From the NCBI GenBank assembly GCA_913045175.1, contig CAJWQG010000031.1, forward strand, positions 1 to 39,722: 39,722 nt of DNA, given 5' to 3'. Positions 24,933 through 34,225 of the stretch are shown in pieces. The number at the start of each line of letters is the position of its first letter. Position 1 is the first letter of the stretch. Under the pieces are notes generated by a model. That model was not told the DNA's origin and did not search any database. It worked only from the letters and a program-made list of their open reading frames with translations. A program made the translations under genes and the position numbers. The stretch comes from an uncultured Gammaproteobacteria bacterium. GTDB taxonomy: Bacteria; Pseudomonadota; Gammaproteobacteria; Pseudomonadales; Azotimanducaceae.

Positions 24933-25681
24933 AAGTTCTGGTAATAGCCGACATTCACGGCAATGCAGACGCCCTCGCCGCAGTACTAGACAAGGAAAGT
25001 AATGCAGACAGAACTGTATTCCTGGGGGATGCTGTGCTCCCCGGTCCACAGGCCAACGAGACCATTGTGCTACTGAATGCCATGCCCCCGGGCACGCATG
25101 TGGTCGGCAATCATGACAGTGAAATGTTAGAGCCAGAGCTATTCGCCAATTTTCCGGAACAATGGCTCGCGTTTTTTAACTGGGTACTCGATACCTTTGA
25201 CCCGAATGGCTTCGAATTCCTGCGCAGCTTAAAACCACCGGGGGACTATGAAGAAGATGGTGTTCGCATGCATCTGCATCACGGATTCATTAAGGGTGGT
25301 CCACGCCACCCGTTACCGACGTCACCGGACGAACACCTGCTGAACATCGCTGAAGGCAGTGATGCACCCTTCGTTCTGTTCGGCCACTCTCACATTCAAT
25401 TCACCAGGGAAATCGGCGGCCAAACCTTCATCAACCCGGGCAGCATTGGTCAGAACCGCTGCGGCAGACAACTTGCGTGCTACGGACTTTTCGAAGATGG
25501 CGTCTACCGTCACTGCCAGGTCTCATACGATCAAACACGGTGGCTTGAAGCAATGGACCAGGTGTCCACCCTCGATGAACATCCCGAGTTTCGCGACTGG
25601 CTCAAGGATGGAATGGTGAGCGGTTTTGGTGTCGGTGAAAACGAACCATGGACGACATTCTCAGCAGAGGGATACTGTTAA
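24929..25681 (+). CDS. Calcineurin-like metallophosphoesterase (YfcE-like)
   Basis: The start is ATG 24929, overlapping the preceding stop as ATGA, with GGAG at 24917-24920. The 250-residue protein shows the phosphodiesterase motif series: ADIHGN (Asp8, His10), GDAVLPG, GNHDSE, a central HHGF and GHSHIQ, all metal ligands present. It is of the YfcE/MJ0936 phosphodiesterase type with INPGSIGQNR. The natural substrate is unknown; bis-phosphodiesters or cyclic nucleotides are known for relatives. The last gene of the operon beginning at 19837; 84 bp then separate it from the aminotransferase, with nothing recognisable between. Confidence 0.9.
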   Translation: MKVLVIADIHGNADALAAVLDKESNADRTVFLGDAVLPGPQANETIVLLNAMPPGTHVVGNHDSEMLEPELFANFPEQWLAFFNWVLDTFDPNGFEFLRSLKPPGDYEEDGVRMHLHHGFIKGGPRHPLPTSPDEHLLNIAEGSDAPFVLFGHSHIQFTREIGGQTFINPGSIGQNRCGRQLACYGLFEDGVYRHCQVSYDQTRWLEAMDQVSTLDEHPEFRDWLKDGMVSGFGVGENEPWTTFSAEGYC

Positions 25682-25765
25682 CCACCTGCCTCCTGAAACC
25701 CGACTTTGATCCCAACCGTGAAACATGGTTTATTCATTGCCTCAGATAGTTGGGAGTAGCAATAA

Positions 25766-26947
25766 ATGCGACGTTCGAGATTGCCCGCCGGTGGCGCCAA
25801 TGTGTTTCAGAAAATCCGCGCCAAACGCAGCGAGGCCCTGGAGCAAGGCCAGACGTTACTTGACCTGTCCATTGGTGAACCAAAAGGCCCTGCGCTGCTA
25901 AGCGCGCGTAAAGCCGCTCGGGATTCCATCATGAGTGATGATGAACCCATGCACGCATACCAATACAACGAGAGCCCGGGCGTCCCAGGATTCTCTCCCA
26001 GGTTTATCAATGCGCACCTATCGAGCCCATTACCGGAAGGTGATGTTGATTACTTACCCATTTGCGGCGTAAAGCCAGTGCTCGGTTTAATGCCACTCGC
26101 CTGCGGGTGCGCGTCTAACGAAATTACCGTCACCACCATGACCGACCCGGGATACCCAATTCCTGCGGACTGGTGTGCTTACCATCCAAAAGTGACCCAT
26201 TACCCATTGCCGCTCAGTTCCGATAATAGCTTTCGTTTCAGTGCCAAAGACATTTCACCCGACACCAGTCTTGTAATGACCAACTACCCGCACAATCCAT
26301 CCGGGCAGATCGCAGATGCTTCGTGGTATCGAGAACTTTGCCAATATTGCAGTGACAACGATATCCGGCTCTTCAATGACGCGGCTTACATTTGCCTCAG
26401 TCATTCTGACGACAGCGCGACACTTTCTGAAATAGCAGTAGACTACCCGGACCTTTCCTGGTGCGAGGCATTTACTGCAGCCAAACTTATCGGAAATGGT
26501 ACTGGCTGGCACGTCGGCGCCATGGCTGGATCGTCAGATTTCATATCCGATGTACGGGAAGTTAAAGGAAAGACGGACGCTGGATTTGTCGCACCAATGG
26601 CAGCAGGCGTTCTGGTTGCACTTGAAAATGATCAGGAAGGCATCGCCCAATACAGAAAGATATACAACGAACGCCTGGGAATACTCGTCGACCTGATGCA
26701 GGGATGCGGTATGCGTCTCGCCATTGAGCCGCGCGCAGGGTTTTATACCCTGTGGGAAACACCCACCAGCGCCTTTGGTCAGGCCATTGCGGATGCGGAA
26801 GAATTCAATTTCCTTATGATCGAGAAGACCGGGGTCGTGGGTGTGCACTTTGACAAATATCTTCGCTACGCCGTATGCGCCGATGTCGCTGCCATGCGCA
26901 ATGACCTTGAAGCAGCTTTTCAGGCAGCCGCCATCAGCTACGTCTAA
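25766..26947 (+). CDS. Class I/II PLP-dependent aminotransferase
   Basis: A 393-residue fold-type I aminotransferase. Visible elements are LSIGEPKG, YQYNESPGVPGF, NYPHNPSG (174-180, substrate/PLP Asn), NDAAY (Asp205, Tyr208), the PLP lysine Lys240 in FTAAKLIGNGTGWHVG, and the carboxylate arginine in LRYAVC. The overall pattern resembles the DapC/LL-diaminopimelate-aminotransferase and alanine-aminotransferase subgroup. Amino donor and acceptor cannot be assigned. GGGAG lies upstream of the ATG. It begins a tightly packed set running to the GH127 gene at 32875, with a 28-bp gap to the sulfatase. Confidence 0.9.
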   Translation: MRRSRLPAGGANVFQKIRAKRSEALEQGQTLLDLSIGEPKGPALLSARKAARDSIMSDDEPMHAYQYNESPGVPGFSPRFINAHLSSPLPEGDVDYLPICGVKPVLGLMPLACGCASNEITVTTMTDPGYPIPADWCAYHPKVTHYPLPLSSDNSFRFSAKDISPDTSLVMTNYPHNPSGQIADASWYRELCQYCSDNDIRLFNDAAYICLSHSDDSATLSEIAVDYPDLSWCEAFTAAKLIGNGTGWHVGAMAGSSDFISDVREVKGKTDAGFVAPMAAGVLVALENDQEGIAQYRKIYNERLGILVDLMQGCGMRLAIEPRAGFYTLWETPTSAFGQAIADAEEFNFLMIEKTGVVGVHFDKYLRYAVCADVAAMRNDLEAAFQAAAISYV

Positions 26948-26975
26948 AGCGGCGAGAGCCAACGGGATAACGCTA

Positions 26976-28439
26976 ATGAAAGCCATAATGGTGATGTACG
27001 ACTCGCTGAACCGTCACATGCTGCCCAACCATGGATGTGACTGGACGCTCGCACCCAATTTCGCACAACTCGCAGAACGGACTGTCACTTTCGACAACCA
27101 CTATGTCGGCAGCATGCCCTGCATGCCCGCACGCCGTGAGATGCACACGGGTCGGTATAACTTTCTGCATCGCTCCTGGGGGCCACACGAGCCATTCGAT
27201 GACTCGACCTTTATGGAAATGAAGAAGAATAATATTTACTCCCACCTGGCATCGGATCACTACCACTACTGGGAAGATGGCGGTGCCACCTACCACCATC
27301 GTTACTCAAGCTGGGTCAATGTACGTGGTCAGGAGGGTGATCCCTGGAAGGGGCACGTGGCAGACCCGGAAGTCCCGGAGCACCATGGTCGACTCGCCAG
27401 ACCATTCCTGGTCAACAAGCAATATATGCAGGAAGAGCATTTAACGCCTCAGGCACAGACCTTTGCAGAGGGTCTGGAATTTCTGGAAACCAATCATGAA
27501 GAAGACGACTGGTACCTTCAGATAGAAACCTTTGATCCCCACGAGCCTTTTTTCACCCTGAAGCAGTGGAAGGATAAGTACAACTACGAGTGGGATGGCC
27601 CTGTGTTCGAGTGGCCGGAGTACGAACGGGTCACAGAGGATCCCGATGCACAGGAGTACCTGCGCTACCAGTACGCCGCCCTGTTGACCCAATGCGACCA
27701 TTACCTGGGCAAAGTGATCGACTTTATGGACGATCACAACATGTGGGACGACACCATGCTGATGGTAGTGACGGATCACGGTTTCTTACTTGGAGAACAC
27801 GACTGGTGGGGCAAGATGTGCATGCCTTGGTACAACGAGACTGCACATATTCCACTATTCATCTGGGACCCACGACTCGGTGTAAAGGGCGAACGACGCA
27901 CTAGTCTCACCCAGACCATCGACCTCGGACCCAGCATCCTTGAATTCTTTGACGTAGACATACCCAAAGACATGATGGGAACGCCGTTGCGCCAGGTAAT
28001 GGAAGACGACACGCCCCACCACGAAGCTGCGCTGTTTGGCATGTTCGGCGGACACGTTAACGTGACCGATGGCAGATACATTTATATGCGCGCCCCTGAA
28101 CCCGGCAATTCCCCGCTGAATCACTATACGCTGATGCCATCACACCTGCGCCGGCCCTTTTCTACCGAGGAACTTAAGGACATGGCCTGGCACGAACCGC
28201 TAAGCTTTAGCAAGAATTGTCCGGTCATGCGAATTCCATCAAATGGACCAGTTGGAAGAACCCCGGAGCTATTCGAAACACGACTGTTTGATATTGAAAA
28301 CGATCCCGATCAGACTCAACCTCTCAACGATCCCGTCGTTGAACAAGAAATGATCGACAAGATGGTGCGAGTAATGAGACAGAATGATGCGCCACAAGAA
28401 CAATTCGAGCGCCTTGGACTAACCATACCCGGCAACTAA
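26976..28439 (+). CDS. Sulfatase with CMPAR formylglycine motif
   Basis: The start is taken at ATG 26976 (MKAIMVMYDSLNRHML); the longer in-frame extension overlaps the aminotransferase gene by more than 100 bases and reads poorly. The 487-residue protein has the metal Asp9 in YDSLNRH, the formylglycine signature C49-M-P-A-R53 within MPCMPARREMHTGR, VTDHGFLLGEHDWWGK and the C-terminal FDIENDPDQTQPL. This is a type I sulfatase of the DSLR/alkaline-phosphatase superfamily group without a signal peptide. Its substrate is unknown. It is cotranscribed with two Fe/2OG dioxygenases, which may oxidise the desulfated product. Confidence 0.93.
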   Translation: MKAIMVMYDSLNRHMLPNHGCDWTLAPNFAQLAERTVTFDNHYVGSMPCMPARREMHTGRYNFLHRSWGPHEPFDDSTFMEMKKNNIYSHLASDHYHYWEDGGATYHHRYSSWVNVRGQEGDPWKGHVADPEVPEHHGRLARPFLVNKQYMQEEHLTPQAQTFAEGLEFLETNHEEDDWYLQIETFDPHEPFFTLKQWKDKYNYEWDGPVFEWPEYERVTEDPDAQEYLRYQYAALLTQCDHYLGKVIDFMDDHNMWDDTMLMVVTDHGFLLGEHDWWGKMCMPWYNETAHIPLFIWDPRLGVKGERRTSLTQTIDLGPSILEFFDVDIPKDMMGTPLRQVMEDDTPHHEAALFGMFGGHVNVTDGRYIYMRAPEPGNSPLNHYTLMPSHLRRPFSTEELKDMAWHEPLSFSKNCPVMRIPSNGPVGRTPELFETRLFDIENDPDQTQPLNDPVVEQEMIDKMVRVMRQNDAPQEQFERLGLTIPGN

Positions 28440-28440
28440 T

Positions 28441-29271
28441 ATGACAACATTCTCAATAACGCCAGTCACACCGACTATCGGTGCAGAGTTCGGCAACATC
28501 GATCTTAGAGACACCTTATCAGACGAAACGATGGCTGACCTGGAGCGGGCATTCCTGCAGTGGAAAGTCCTGTTCTTCCGAGACCAGGATATAGAGATTG
28601 AGGACCAGAAACGCCTGGGTTCATGGTTTGGCGAACTCGACATACATCCCACCACCCCGAAAGATCGCAAAAACCCTGAAGCACTACGCATCGCGGAAAA
28701 CGAGGAGGTACGCGCTCACAACAACCTATGGCACTCCGATGTGTGTTTTAGACTGGAGCCGCCGCTCGGTTCTATTCTTCGAGGAATAGAAATACCACCT
28801 ACAGGAGGTGATACGCTGTGGGCAAACATGGAGGCAGCCTATGCTGGCCTCAACGATGACATTAAGGAACGGATTGATGGCGCCTATGCCGTGAACGCCT
28901 GGCCGGTGACATGGATCGATCTGGCCATGCGCAAAGAGGGTGTTACCGATCGTGAGGCATTCCGGCGCGATAATCCCGACCCCGAACACCCTGTCGTACG
29001 AACGCATCCTCAGACGGGTAACAAGTCTCTCTACGTCAACACCGCATTTACCCGTCGCATCGTAGGCATGGATCAAGCCGAAAGTGATGAATTACTGGCG
29101 CTGTTGTTCCGCCAGGCAGCAATTCCTGAGTACCAGGTCCGATTGCGCTGGCAGAAAAACACTATCGCCTTCTGGGATAATCGCTGCACACAGCACTATG
29201 CTGTCGCAGACTTCTTTCCCCAGAGACGTGTGATGGAACGCATAACCATCTGCGGCGACCGACCGGCCTAG
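28441..29271 (+). CDS. TauD/TfdA-family Fe(II)/2-oxoglutarate dioxygenase
   Basis: A 276-residue member of the TauD family. The metal triad is His98 and Asp100 in NNLWHSDVCF and His252 in TQHYAVADF, and Arg in QRRVMERITI near the end contacts 2-oxoglutarate. The N-terminal block ITPVTPTIGAEFGNIDLRD and VLFFRDQDI are typical. Known members hydroxylate taurine, 2,4-D, alkyl sulfates or trimethylated amines. Placement one base after a sulfatase gene makes an alkyl-sulfate-type reaction conceivable, but the motif set does not decide it. The start ATG directly follows the previous stop with one base between. Confidence 0.93.
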   Translation: MTTFSITPVTPTIGAEFGNIDLRDTLSDETMADLERAFLQWKVLFFRDQDIEIEDQKRLGSWFGELDIHPTTPKDRKNPEALRIAENEEVRAHNNLWHSDVCFRLEPPLGSILRGIEIPPTGGDTLWANMEAAYAGLNDDIKERIDGAYAVNAWPVTWIDLAMRKEGVTDREAFRRDNPDPEHPVVRTHPQTGNKSLYVNTAFTRRIVGMDQAESDELLALLFRQAAIPEYQVRLRWQKNTIAFWDNRCTQHYAVADFFPQRRVMERITICGDRPA

Positions 29272-29283
29272 AGCTGAGTACGC

Positions 29284-30027
29284 ATGAATATTACGGACAT
29301 CATTAGCGAAATTGATCAAGATGGTTATTCGATAGTTCGCGAACTGATTACAGGAGACCGACTAAAGCAGCTTCAGGAAGATTCTGAAGCGCTGCTAATC
29401 AACATCGATGCCAAGAGTATTGACGGCGGCACGATTCAGGGTCGCATGCACAAGGGAACCTTCAGCGTCAGTCGCGGATTCGATGACATTATCATCCACC
29501 CTGTCCTGCTCGATATTGTCCGCGCAGTGCTTAATCCAGCACGCCCGGGGCCCCATGAAGAAGCGCTGACCGACCATATCAAGTCCCTGCCAAATCCCGA
29601 TTCAGAAATATCCTGCAACATCATGATCAAGGACGCTGCCCCACGAGAGGATGTCAGATCCATACACCGCGACCTTCGAATTCCGGTTCCCCGGCCGCAT
29701 CGTACTGTGGTGTGTAACTCACTCTTGGCACTCGACCGCTTCACTATCGAGAATGGTGCGACCTGCGTTGTCCCCGGCAGTCATAAATGGGAAAGTGACG
29801 AAGCACCTGGCATGGAAAAAGCGATGCCCGTGTTAATGAATCCCGGGGATATCGTCATTTTCGACGGGTTACTTTGGCATGGACATTTCCCAAACTGCTC
29901 CTTCAATGCCAGTCGAAAGTGCCTGAACCTGAACTATCACTACCGATGGATTCGCAATTACCCTAATCCCAAACTTCCCGATGATGTCTGGCAGAATCTG
30001 TCCGAAGAACTCCGCAAAGTTGTTTGA
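29284..30027 (+). CDS. PhyH-family Fe(II)/2-oxoglutarate dioxygenase
   Basis: A 247-residue phytanoyl-CoA-dioxygenase-type protein. The HxD metal pair is His128-Asp130 in SIHRDLRIP, the distal His is His199 in DGLLWHGHFPN, and Arg211 in NASRKCLNLNY is the expected 2-oxoglutarate contact. CVVPGSHKW is the standard family block. Relatives hydroxylate small molecules or acyl-CoA esters. It lies 12 bp after the TauD gene, and its stop at 30025-30027 precedes the next gene by five bases. Two different Fe/2OG enzymes in one short operon suggest two successive oxidations of one substrate. Confidence 0.9.
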   Translation: MNITDIISEIDQDGYSIVRELITGDRLKQLQEDSEALLINIDAKSIDGGTIQGRMHKGTFSVSRGFDDIIIHPVLLDIVRAVLNPARPGPHEEALTDHIKSLPNPDSEISCNIMIKDAAPREDVRSIHRDLRIPVPRPHRTVVCNSLLALDRFTIENGATCVVPGSHKWESDEAPGMEKAMPVLMNPGDIVIFDGLLWHGHFPNCSFNASRKCLNLNYHYRWIRNYPNPKLPDDVWQNLSEELRKVV

Positions 30028-30032
30028 CCACC

Positions 30033-31109
30033 ATGGCGGATAACATACGAGTGTTTATGGAGCCTGGAACAATCTTCCAGGGCGCAGGCCAATTCTCCTG
30101 GCCGAAGGCCACACTGGAATCTGCCGCGATGGACCCAGGTGTTGTCGCCGACGCAGCAGCTATCGCAGAGGACTACAATTCAGACAGCCTGCTAATCCTC
30201 CGTCACGGCGAACTCGTGCACGAGCAATACTGGAACGCGAAGACAGCCGACGATCTTCAACAAACCTATTCCGGCACCAAATCCATATTCAGCCTACTGC
30301 TAGGTCGAGTCATCGAGCGAGGCTATATCGAGTATTTCGATCAGAATGTCCGCGACTTTATTCCCGAGATGCCAAAAGCACAGGGACAACTGACGTTCCA
30401 CAACATCCTCGCCATGATGCCCGGCACGCTAAACGTCACCGCGGAAGTGGAAGGGGCTGGCGCAAAAGAGATCACTCATCTGGAGACAGCACTTACGAGA
30501 GAAGTCGTCGCACTACCCTTCGCCCGTTACTCATACAACAACTCCGCATACCGGTTGCTGCATACTGCACTTGAACGGGCATCAGGCAAGACCCTTGAAG
30601 ACCTGACTGTGGAAGAAATCTTCGACCCACTTTCCTTCACAGAAGGGACACACTGGGTGCTGAACTATGCCACCAGTGCCGATAGTGGGGATATATTTCT
30701 GGGTTACCAGTCTATTAAGATGACACCGACGGACTTCGCGAAATCGGCGCAGATCATTCTTGATCATGGCAAGTGGCAAGGAGAAGGTTTTGTCGACCCG
30801 GATTACGCGGACAATCTGATTAAGGTGCAAAGACCGGAGATAAATCCTTCATTCGCATTGTTCCATCACGTTAACGGTGACGATTTCTGTCAGATGGACG
30901 GTGCTAAAATTCCACACAAACTACTCCCCGGCGCGCCAGACGACACCTTCCTTATGTATGGCAGTCGTGGACAGGTCGTTGCAGGAATTCCGTCTTTGGC
31001 TCTGGTCGTCGTTCGCACCGGTGATCACGAGGAGTCGATCTATCACAAGAATAATTTTATCGCCCGAATGCTCGCCCGAATTGCGGCATCGGTGGCGGGG
31101 ATACAATAA
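30033..31109 (+). CDS. Serine hydrolase of the beta-lactamase fold, copy 2
   Basis: ATG 30033 (MADNIRVFMEPG) is preferred to the in-frame TTG at 30024 that overlaps the PhyH stop. The 358-residue product has S80-G-T-K83 (SxxK) in TYSGTKSIFSLLLG and a YxN motif in FARYSYNNSAYRLL; the third motif is GSRGQ (in LMYGSRGQVVAGI). It differs clearly from the other beta-lactamase-fold gene at 15827 in sequence and length. No signal peptide is seen. It is probably an esterase/amidase acting on an imported compound. The stop TAA overlaps the ATG of the GH127 gene by one base (TAATG), indicating translational coupling. Confidence 0.9.
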   Translation: MADNIRVFMEPGTIFQGAGQFSWPKATLESAAMDPGVVADAAAIAEDYNSDSLLILRHGELVHEQYWNAKTADDLQQTYSGTKSIFSLLLGRVIERGYIEYFDQNVRDFIPEMPKAQGQLTFHNILAMMPGTLNVTAEVEGAGAKEITHLETALTREVVALPFARYSYNNSAYRLLHTALERASGKTLEDLTVEEIFDPLSFTEGTHWVLNYATSADSGDIFLGYQSIKMTPTDFAKSAQIILDHGKWQGEGFVDPDYADNLIKVQRPEINPSFALFHHVNGDDFCQMDGAKIPHKLLPGAPDDTFLMYGSRGQVVAGIPSLALVVVRTGDHEESIYHKNNFIARMLARIAASVAGIQ

Positions 31110-32875
31110 TGACATTGAATGAACACATTACTATTCCACTACCCGGGCAAGTTGAATTGCTACCCGACAGTAGATTCTCCGAGCGGTATCAGGGCAATAT
31201 CAGCTACCTGAAACATCTGCACGACCATTCTGGCGAATTCATGCTCGAAGCATTCGCGAGCCGACACTATTCCCCCGGCAAGCTACTTGAGCGGATCTGG
31301 GATGGAGAGTATGCGGGTAAATGGCTTGATGCTGCGACACAGGCGGCTCTGAATAGTGATGATCAGGGTTTCATCGCCATGGTTGATGGATTTGCCGCGA
31401 AGCTAAGAGGCTACCAGCAGTCGAACGGCTTTATGGGGGAACCGTTACCCACGGATCGCGAACTGAACGCCTGGGAAACCGGGTGGAATGTCTGGGTTCA
31501 GTGGACCTGCCTGATTGGATTACTGACGCACTACGAACTGCAGAACGAGCCCAGGTCTCTGGCGTGCGCCACACGGATTGGGGATTGGATCATGCAGACC
31601 TACCATCCCGTTGACAGTAACGAAGCAAGCTTCATCGCCCAGGGACACGGCTTTACCAATGTGGCTGTCATTAATCAGATGATGCGTCTGTATCAACACA
31701 CGGGAAACGAAGCGCTTTGCGACTTCGTGGAAGGCGTCATTCAATATTTTGAGCCGCTGCGCAACATGATGGAAACGGGTCAACCGCATATTGCCCATCC
31801 CTACATGCTGGGCGCAGTACTCACGGGCATGGTCGACCTTGCGGTGGCCAGAAACGATCAGGATTCCTTCGACATCATTGTAGGTATCTGGCGAGCACTG
31901 GTTAACATTCACCAGTTCCCGACTGGCTCACTTGGTGAGAACGAGAACCTCTACGAAGGTCCCCTTGTGGATAACCCTGATGGCAAACTTCAGGAAACCT
32001 GCGCGACTACCGAGTGGATTTTTCTTACCCAAAGACTATTTGAGATAACCGGGGACGCGGAATTCGCAGAGGCACTGGAGAAAACTGCCTATAACGCATT
32101 ACTGGGTGCCCAATCTGACGATGGTATGAAATGGTGCTACTACACACCGCTACGTCATTCAAAACACTTCTTCCATGGACCCACAAGATGTTGCTTCTGG
32201 TCCGGACCCCGGGGAATTGTTCGAATCCCATCGATGATCTATGCGTCTCGCAACAATGAGATTTACGTCAACATCTTTGACTCGAGCACTGCTACGCTAA
32301 ATACCCCGGATGGTAACGTGAACCTTAGGCAACAAAGTGAGTTTCCCGAAAACGGAACCAGCCGGATTGAGCTGAGTGCTTCAGCAGACTGGGCTGGGAC
32401 CCTTCGTGTTCGCATTCCCACCTGGTGTGAGAACTACACTATCACCCATGACCAGCAGGTATACGAGCACTCGCCATTGGATGGCTATGCTTCCATAGAA
32501 ATCAAAGGCGCTGACAATTACATCGTCGAAGTAAACTTCGAGATTCCACTTTCCAAAGTGCTTCTTTCAGAAGACAACTACGCCCTTAAGAGAGGCGCTG
32601 AAGTGTTGTCTATCGATCTACGTGACAACAACGATACATGGATTGGCACGAGCGACCTGATCTCAATCCCCGACGAGATCGAAATCCACCCGACGATTCA
32701 GAAAGATCCGTGGCCAGGTTTCAAACAAACGCCCAAAAGACGACGATATAGCATACGCCTTAATGACAGGCGAACGACGGAGGGGATGGACTTTATCTTT
32801 ACGCCATATGCCGACGCCGGAAATGATGGCGCCGCTTTCCGTACCGTGTTTCCACTGACACAGACGTCGGATTAA
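31109..32875 (+). CDS. GH127-like glycoside hydrolase, copy 2
   Basis: A 588-residue DUF1680/GH127-type protein. The cysteine/glutamate site is present as QETCATTEW (E-x-C) and TRCCFWSGPRG (Cys-Cys), with the family sequence TAYNALLGAQSDDGMKWCYY between them. Candidate acid/base is in SLGENENLYEG. It is strongly diverged from the first GH127 protein (11028-12857) and has a shorter C-terminal region, so the two likely act on different linkages. There is no signal peptide. The start is coupled to the previous gene (TAATG). It ends 2 bp before the convergent CoA-transferase gene. Confidence 0.9.
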   Translation: MTLNEHITIPLPGQVELLPDSRFSERYQGNISYLKHLHDHSGEFMLEAFASRHYSPGKLLERIWDGEYAGKWLDAATQAALNSDDQGFIAMVDGFAAKLRGYQQSNGFMGEPLPTDRELNAWETGWNVWVQWTCLIGLLTHYELQNEPRSLACATRIGDWIMQTYHPVDSNEASFIAQGHGFTNVAVINQMMRLYQHTGNEALCDFVEGVIQYFEPLRNMMETGQPHIAHPYMLGAVLTGMVDLAVARNDQDSFDIIVGIWRALVNIHQFPTGSLGENENLYEGPLVDNPDGKLQETCATTEWIFLTQRLFEITGDAEFAEALEKTAYNALLGAQSDDGMKWCYYTPLRHSKHFFHGPTRCCFWSGPRGIVRIPSMIYASRNNEIYVNIFDSSTATLNTPDGNVNLRQQSEFPENGTSRIELSASADWAGTLRVRIPTWCENYTITHDQQVYEHSPLDGYASIEIKGADNYIVEVNFEIPLSKVLLSEDNYALKRGAEVLSIDLRDNNDTWIGTSDLISIPDEIEIHPTIQKDPWPGFKQTPKRRRYSIRLNDRRTTEGMDFIFTPYADAGNDGAAFRTVFPLTQTSD

Positions 32876-32877
32876 CG

Positions 32878-34137
32878 CTAAGCATTTTCATACACAATAT
32901 TGTCTGAGAACAGCGCCTCGACTTCATCGTTAGATAGGCCCGCCTCAGCAAGTATTTCTCGCGAATGCTTACCAAGCACTGGCGAAGCGGTAGTCGTCGA
33001 TAGTGGCGACTCACTGAATTTCACCGGTGGCGCAACGACTGTCATCCCACCAACCTCCTCGTGATCGAGTCGCACAAGGTAATCGTTTTCCCAGCATTGC
33101 GGATCATCCAATACCTGGTCCTTGAATTGCAGTGGCCCTGCCGGCAATCCTGCCTCCTCAAATACCTGCAACCAGTGATCAGTGGTTTCACCAGCCAGGG
33201 CCGCAGAGCTCTTCTCCCTCATCTGGCGCGTGTATTCGACATAGTCATCTGGCCGGTAATTAATGTCATCGATCGCCGGGTCATCGACGCCCAGAAGTTT
33301 TGCCGTGCGCATCTGTAACGCCCGGCCGCCCGAAGCAATGGCGATATAACCATCCGACGTTTTAAAGAAGCCGTAATAGGCTGGCACAATGGGCGGCTTG
33401 ACGGCGGCTCTTTCGTCCAGGATCTCTTCCAGGGTTACTCCCTTTGCGAAGGCATCTTTAAGATAGTCCACGAAGCCATGTCGCCAGCCGTCCACCTGAT
33501 CTAAGTGATTGATGGAGTTGTTCTGTAGCACCAGCGCAGCCTGTAGCAGTGAGACGTCGAGTTTCTGCCCGTGACCTGTTCGCTCCCGGTGATACAGCGC
33601 AGAGGAAATTCCCCAGGACATCAGCATGCCGCCCATATAATCGATGACAGGATCATCCTCTATATATTTGGGGCCATCAGGGGTAATTTCTGCAAGACCG
33701 GTACGTGCCTGAAGCAGCAAATCCATGCCGACCTGCCCTGCAAGGGGACCTTTGTTGCCGTAGGCACTGTTTTCCGCATAAATGATACGCGGGTTGTCTT
33801 TCGCTACCGTATGGTAGTCAAGGCCCAGTTCTTCACCCTGACCAGGACGGAAGTTACTGATAATTACATCGGCGGATTTCGCGAGGTGTCGGAGTACTTT
33901 GATAATTCGGGGATCTGATAATTTTACAGCGATACTGCGTTTACCCCGATTCTTATTCAGAAACTGGCGCGCCTCGGTAGTGGATAGCCGCGTCCCGTTT
34001 CGTCGCGCATCATCGCCGTTAAGAGGCTCAACCTTAACAACATCGGCGCCGCCATCGGCGAACAACTGGCCGCAATAAGGCGCTGCGATAAAACGACCGA
34101 ATTCAATAACTTTCAAACCTTCGTACGGACCTGGCAT
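32878..34137 (-). CDS. CaiB/BaiF-type (class III) CoA-transferase
   Basis: A 419-residue family III CoA-transferase. Typical blocks are GLKVIEFGRFIAAPYCGQ, GGADVVKVEP, RSIAVKLSDPR, and the catalytic Asp166 region DDPVIDYMGGMLMSWGI followed by RERTGHGQKLDVSLLQA. The family moves CoA between carboxylates (formyl, carnitine, bile acid, succinyl). The enzyme would activate an acid for the CoA-linked enzymes encoded between 18.8 and 21.5 kb. The donor and acceptor are not visible. It is convergent with the GH127 operon and divergent from the esterase gene at 34226, with an 88-bp shared spacer. Confidence 0.93.
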   Translation of the reverse strand: MPGPYEGLKVIEFGRFIAAPYCGQLFADGGADVVKVEPLNGDDARRNGTRLSTTEARQFLNKNRGKRSIAVKLSDPRIIKVLRHLAKSADVIISNFRPGQGEELGLDYHTVAKDNPRIIYAENSAYGNKGPLAGQVGMDLLLQARTGLAEITPDGPKYIEDDPVIDYMGGMLMSWGISSALYHRERTGHGQKLDVSLLQAALVLQNNSINHLDQVDGWRHGFVDYLKDAFAKGVTLEEILDERAAVKPPIVPAYYGFFKTSDGYIAIASGGRALQMRTAKLLGVDDPAIDDINYRPDDYVEYTRQMREKSSAALAGETTDHWLQVFEEAGLPAGPLQFKDQVLDDPQCWENDYLVRLDHEEVGGMTVVAPPVKFSESPLSTTTASPVLGKHSREILAEAGLSNDEVEALFSDNIVYENA

Positions 34138-34225
34138 AGGACGACATTTTTGGGTGAACTGAAATCACGTTTGCTTCAGGATAACTATATACTTGCTGCA
34201 CTGTAAAAAAAGGAAAGTATTCACC

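Noticed and set aside
26841-26975. N-terminal extension of the second sulfatase from 26841
   Set aside because: The extension overlaps the aminotransferase coding region by over 100 bases and its translation looks non-coding. The ATG at 26976 starts the sulfatase fold directly.
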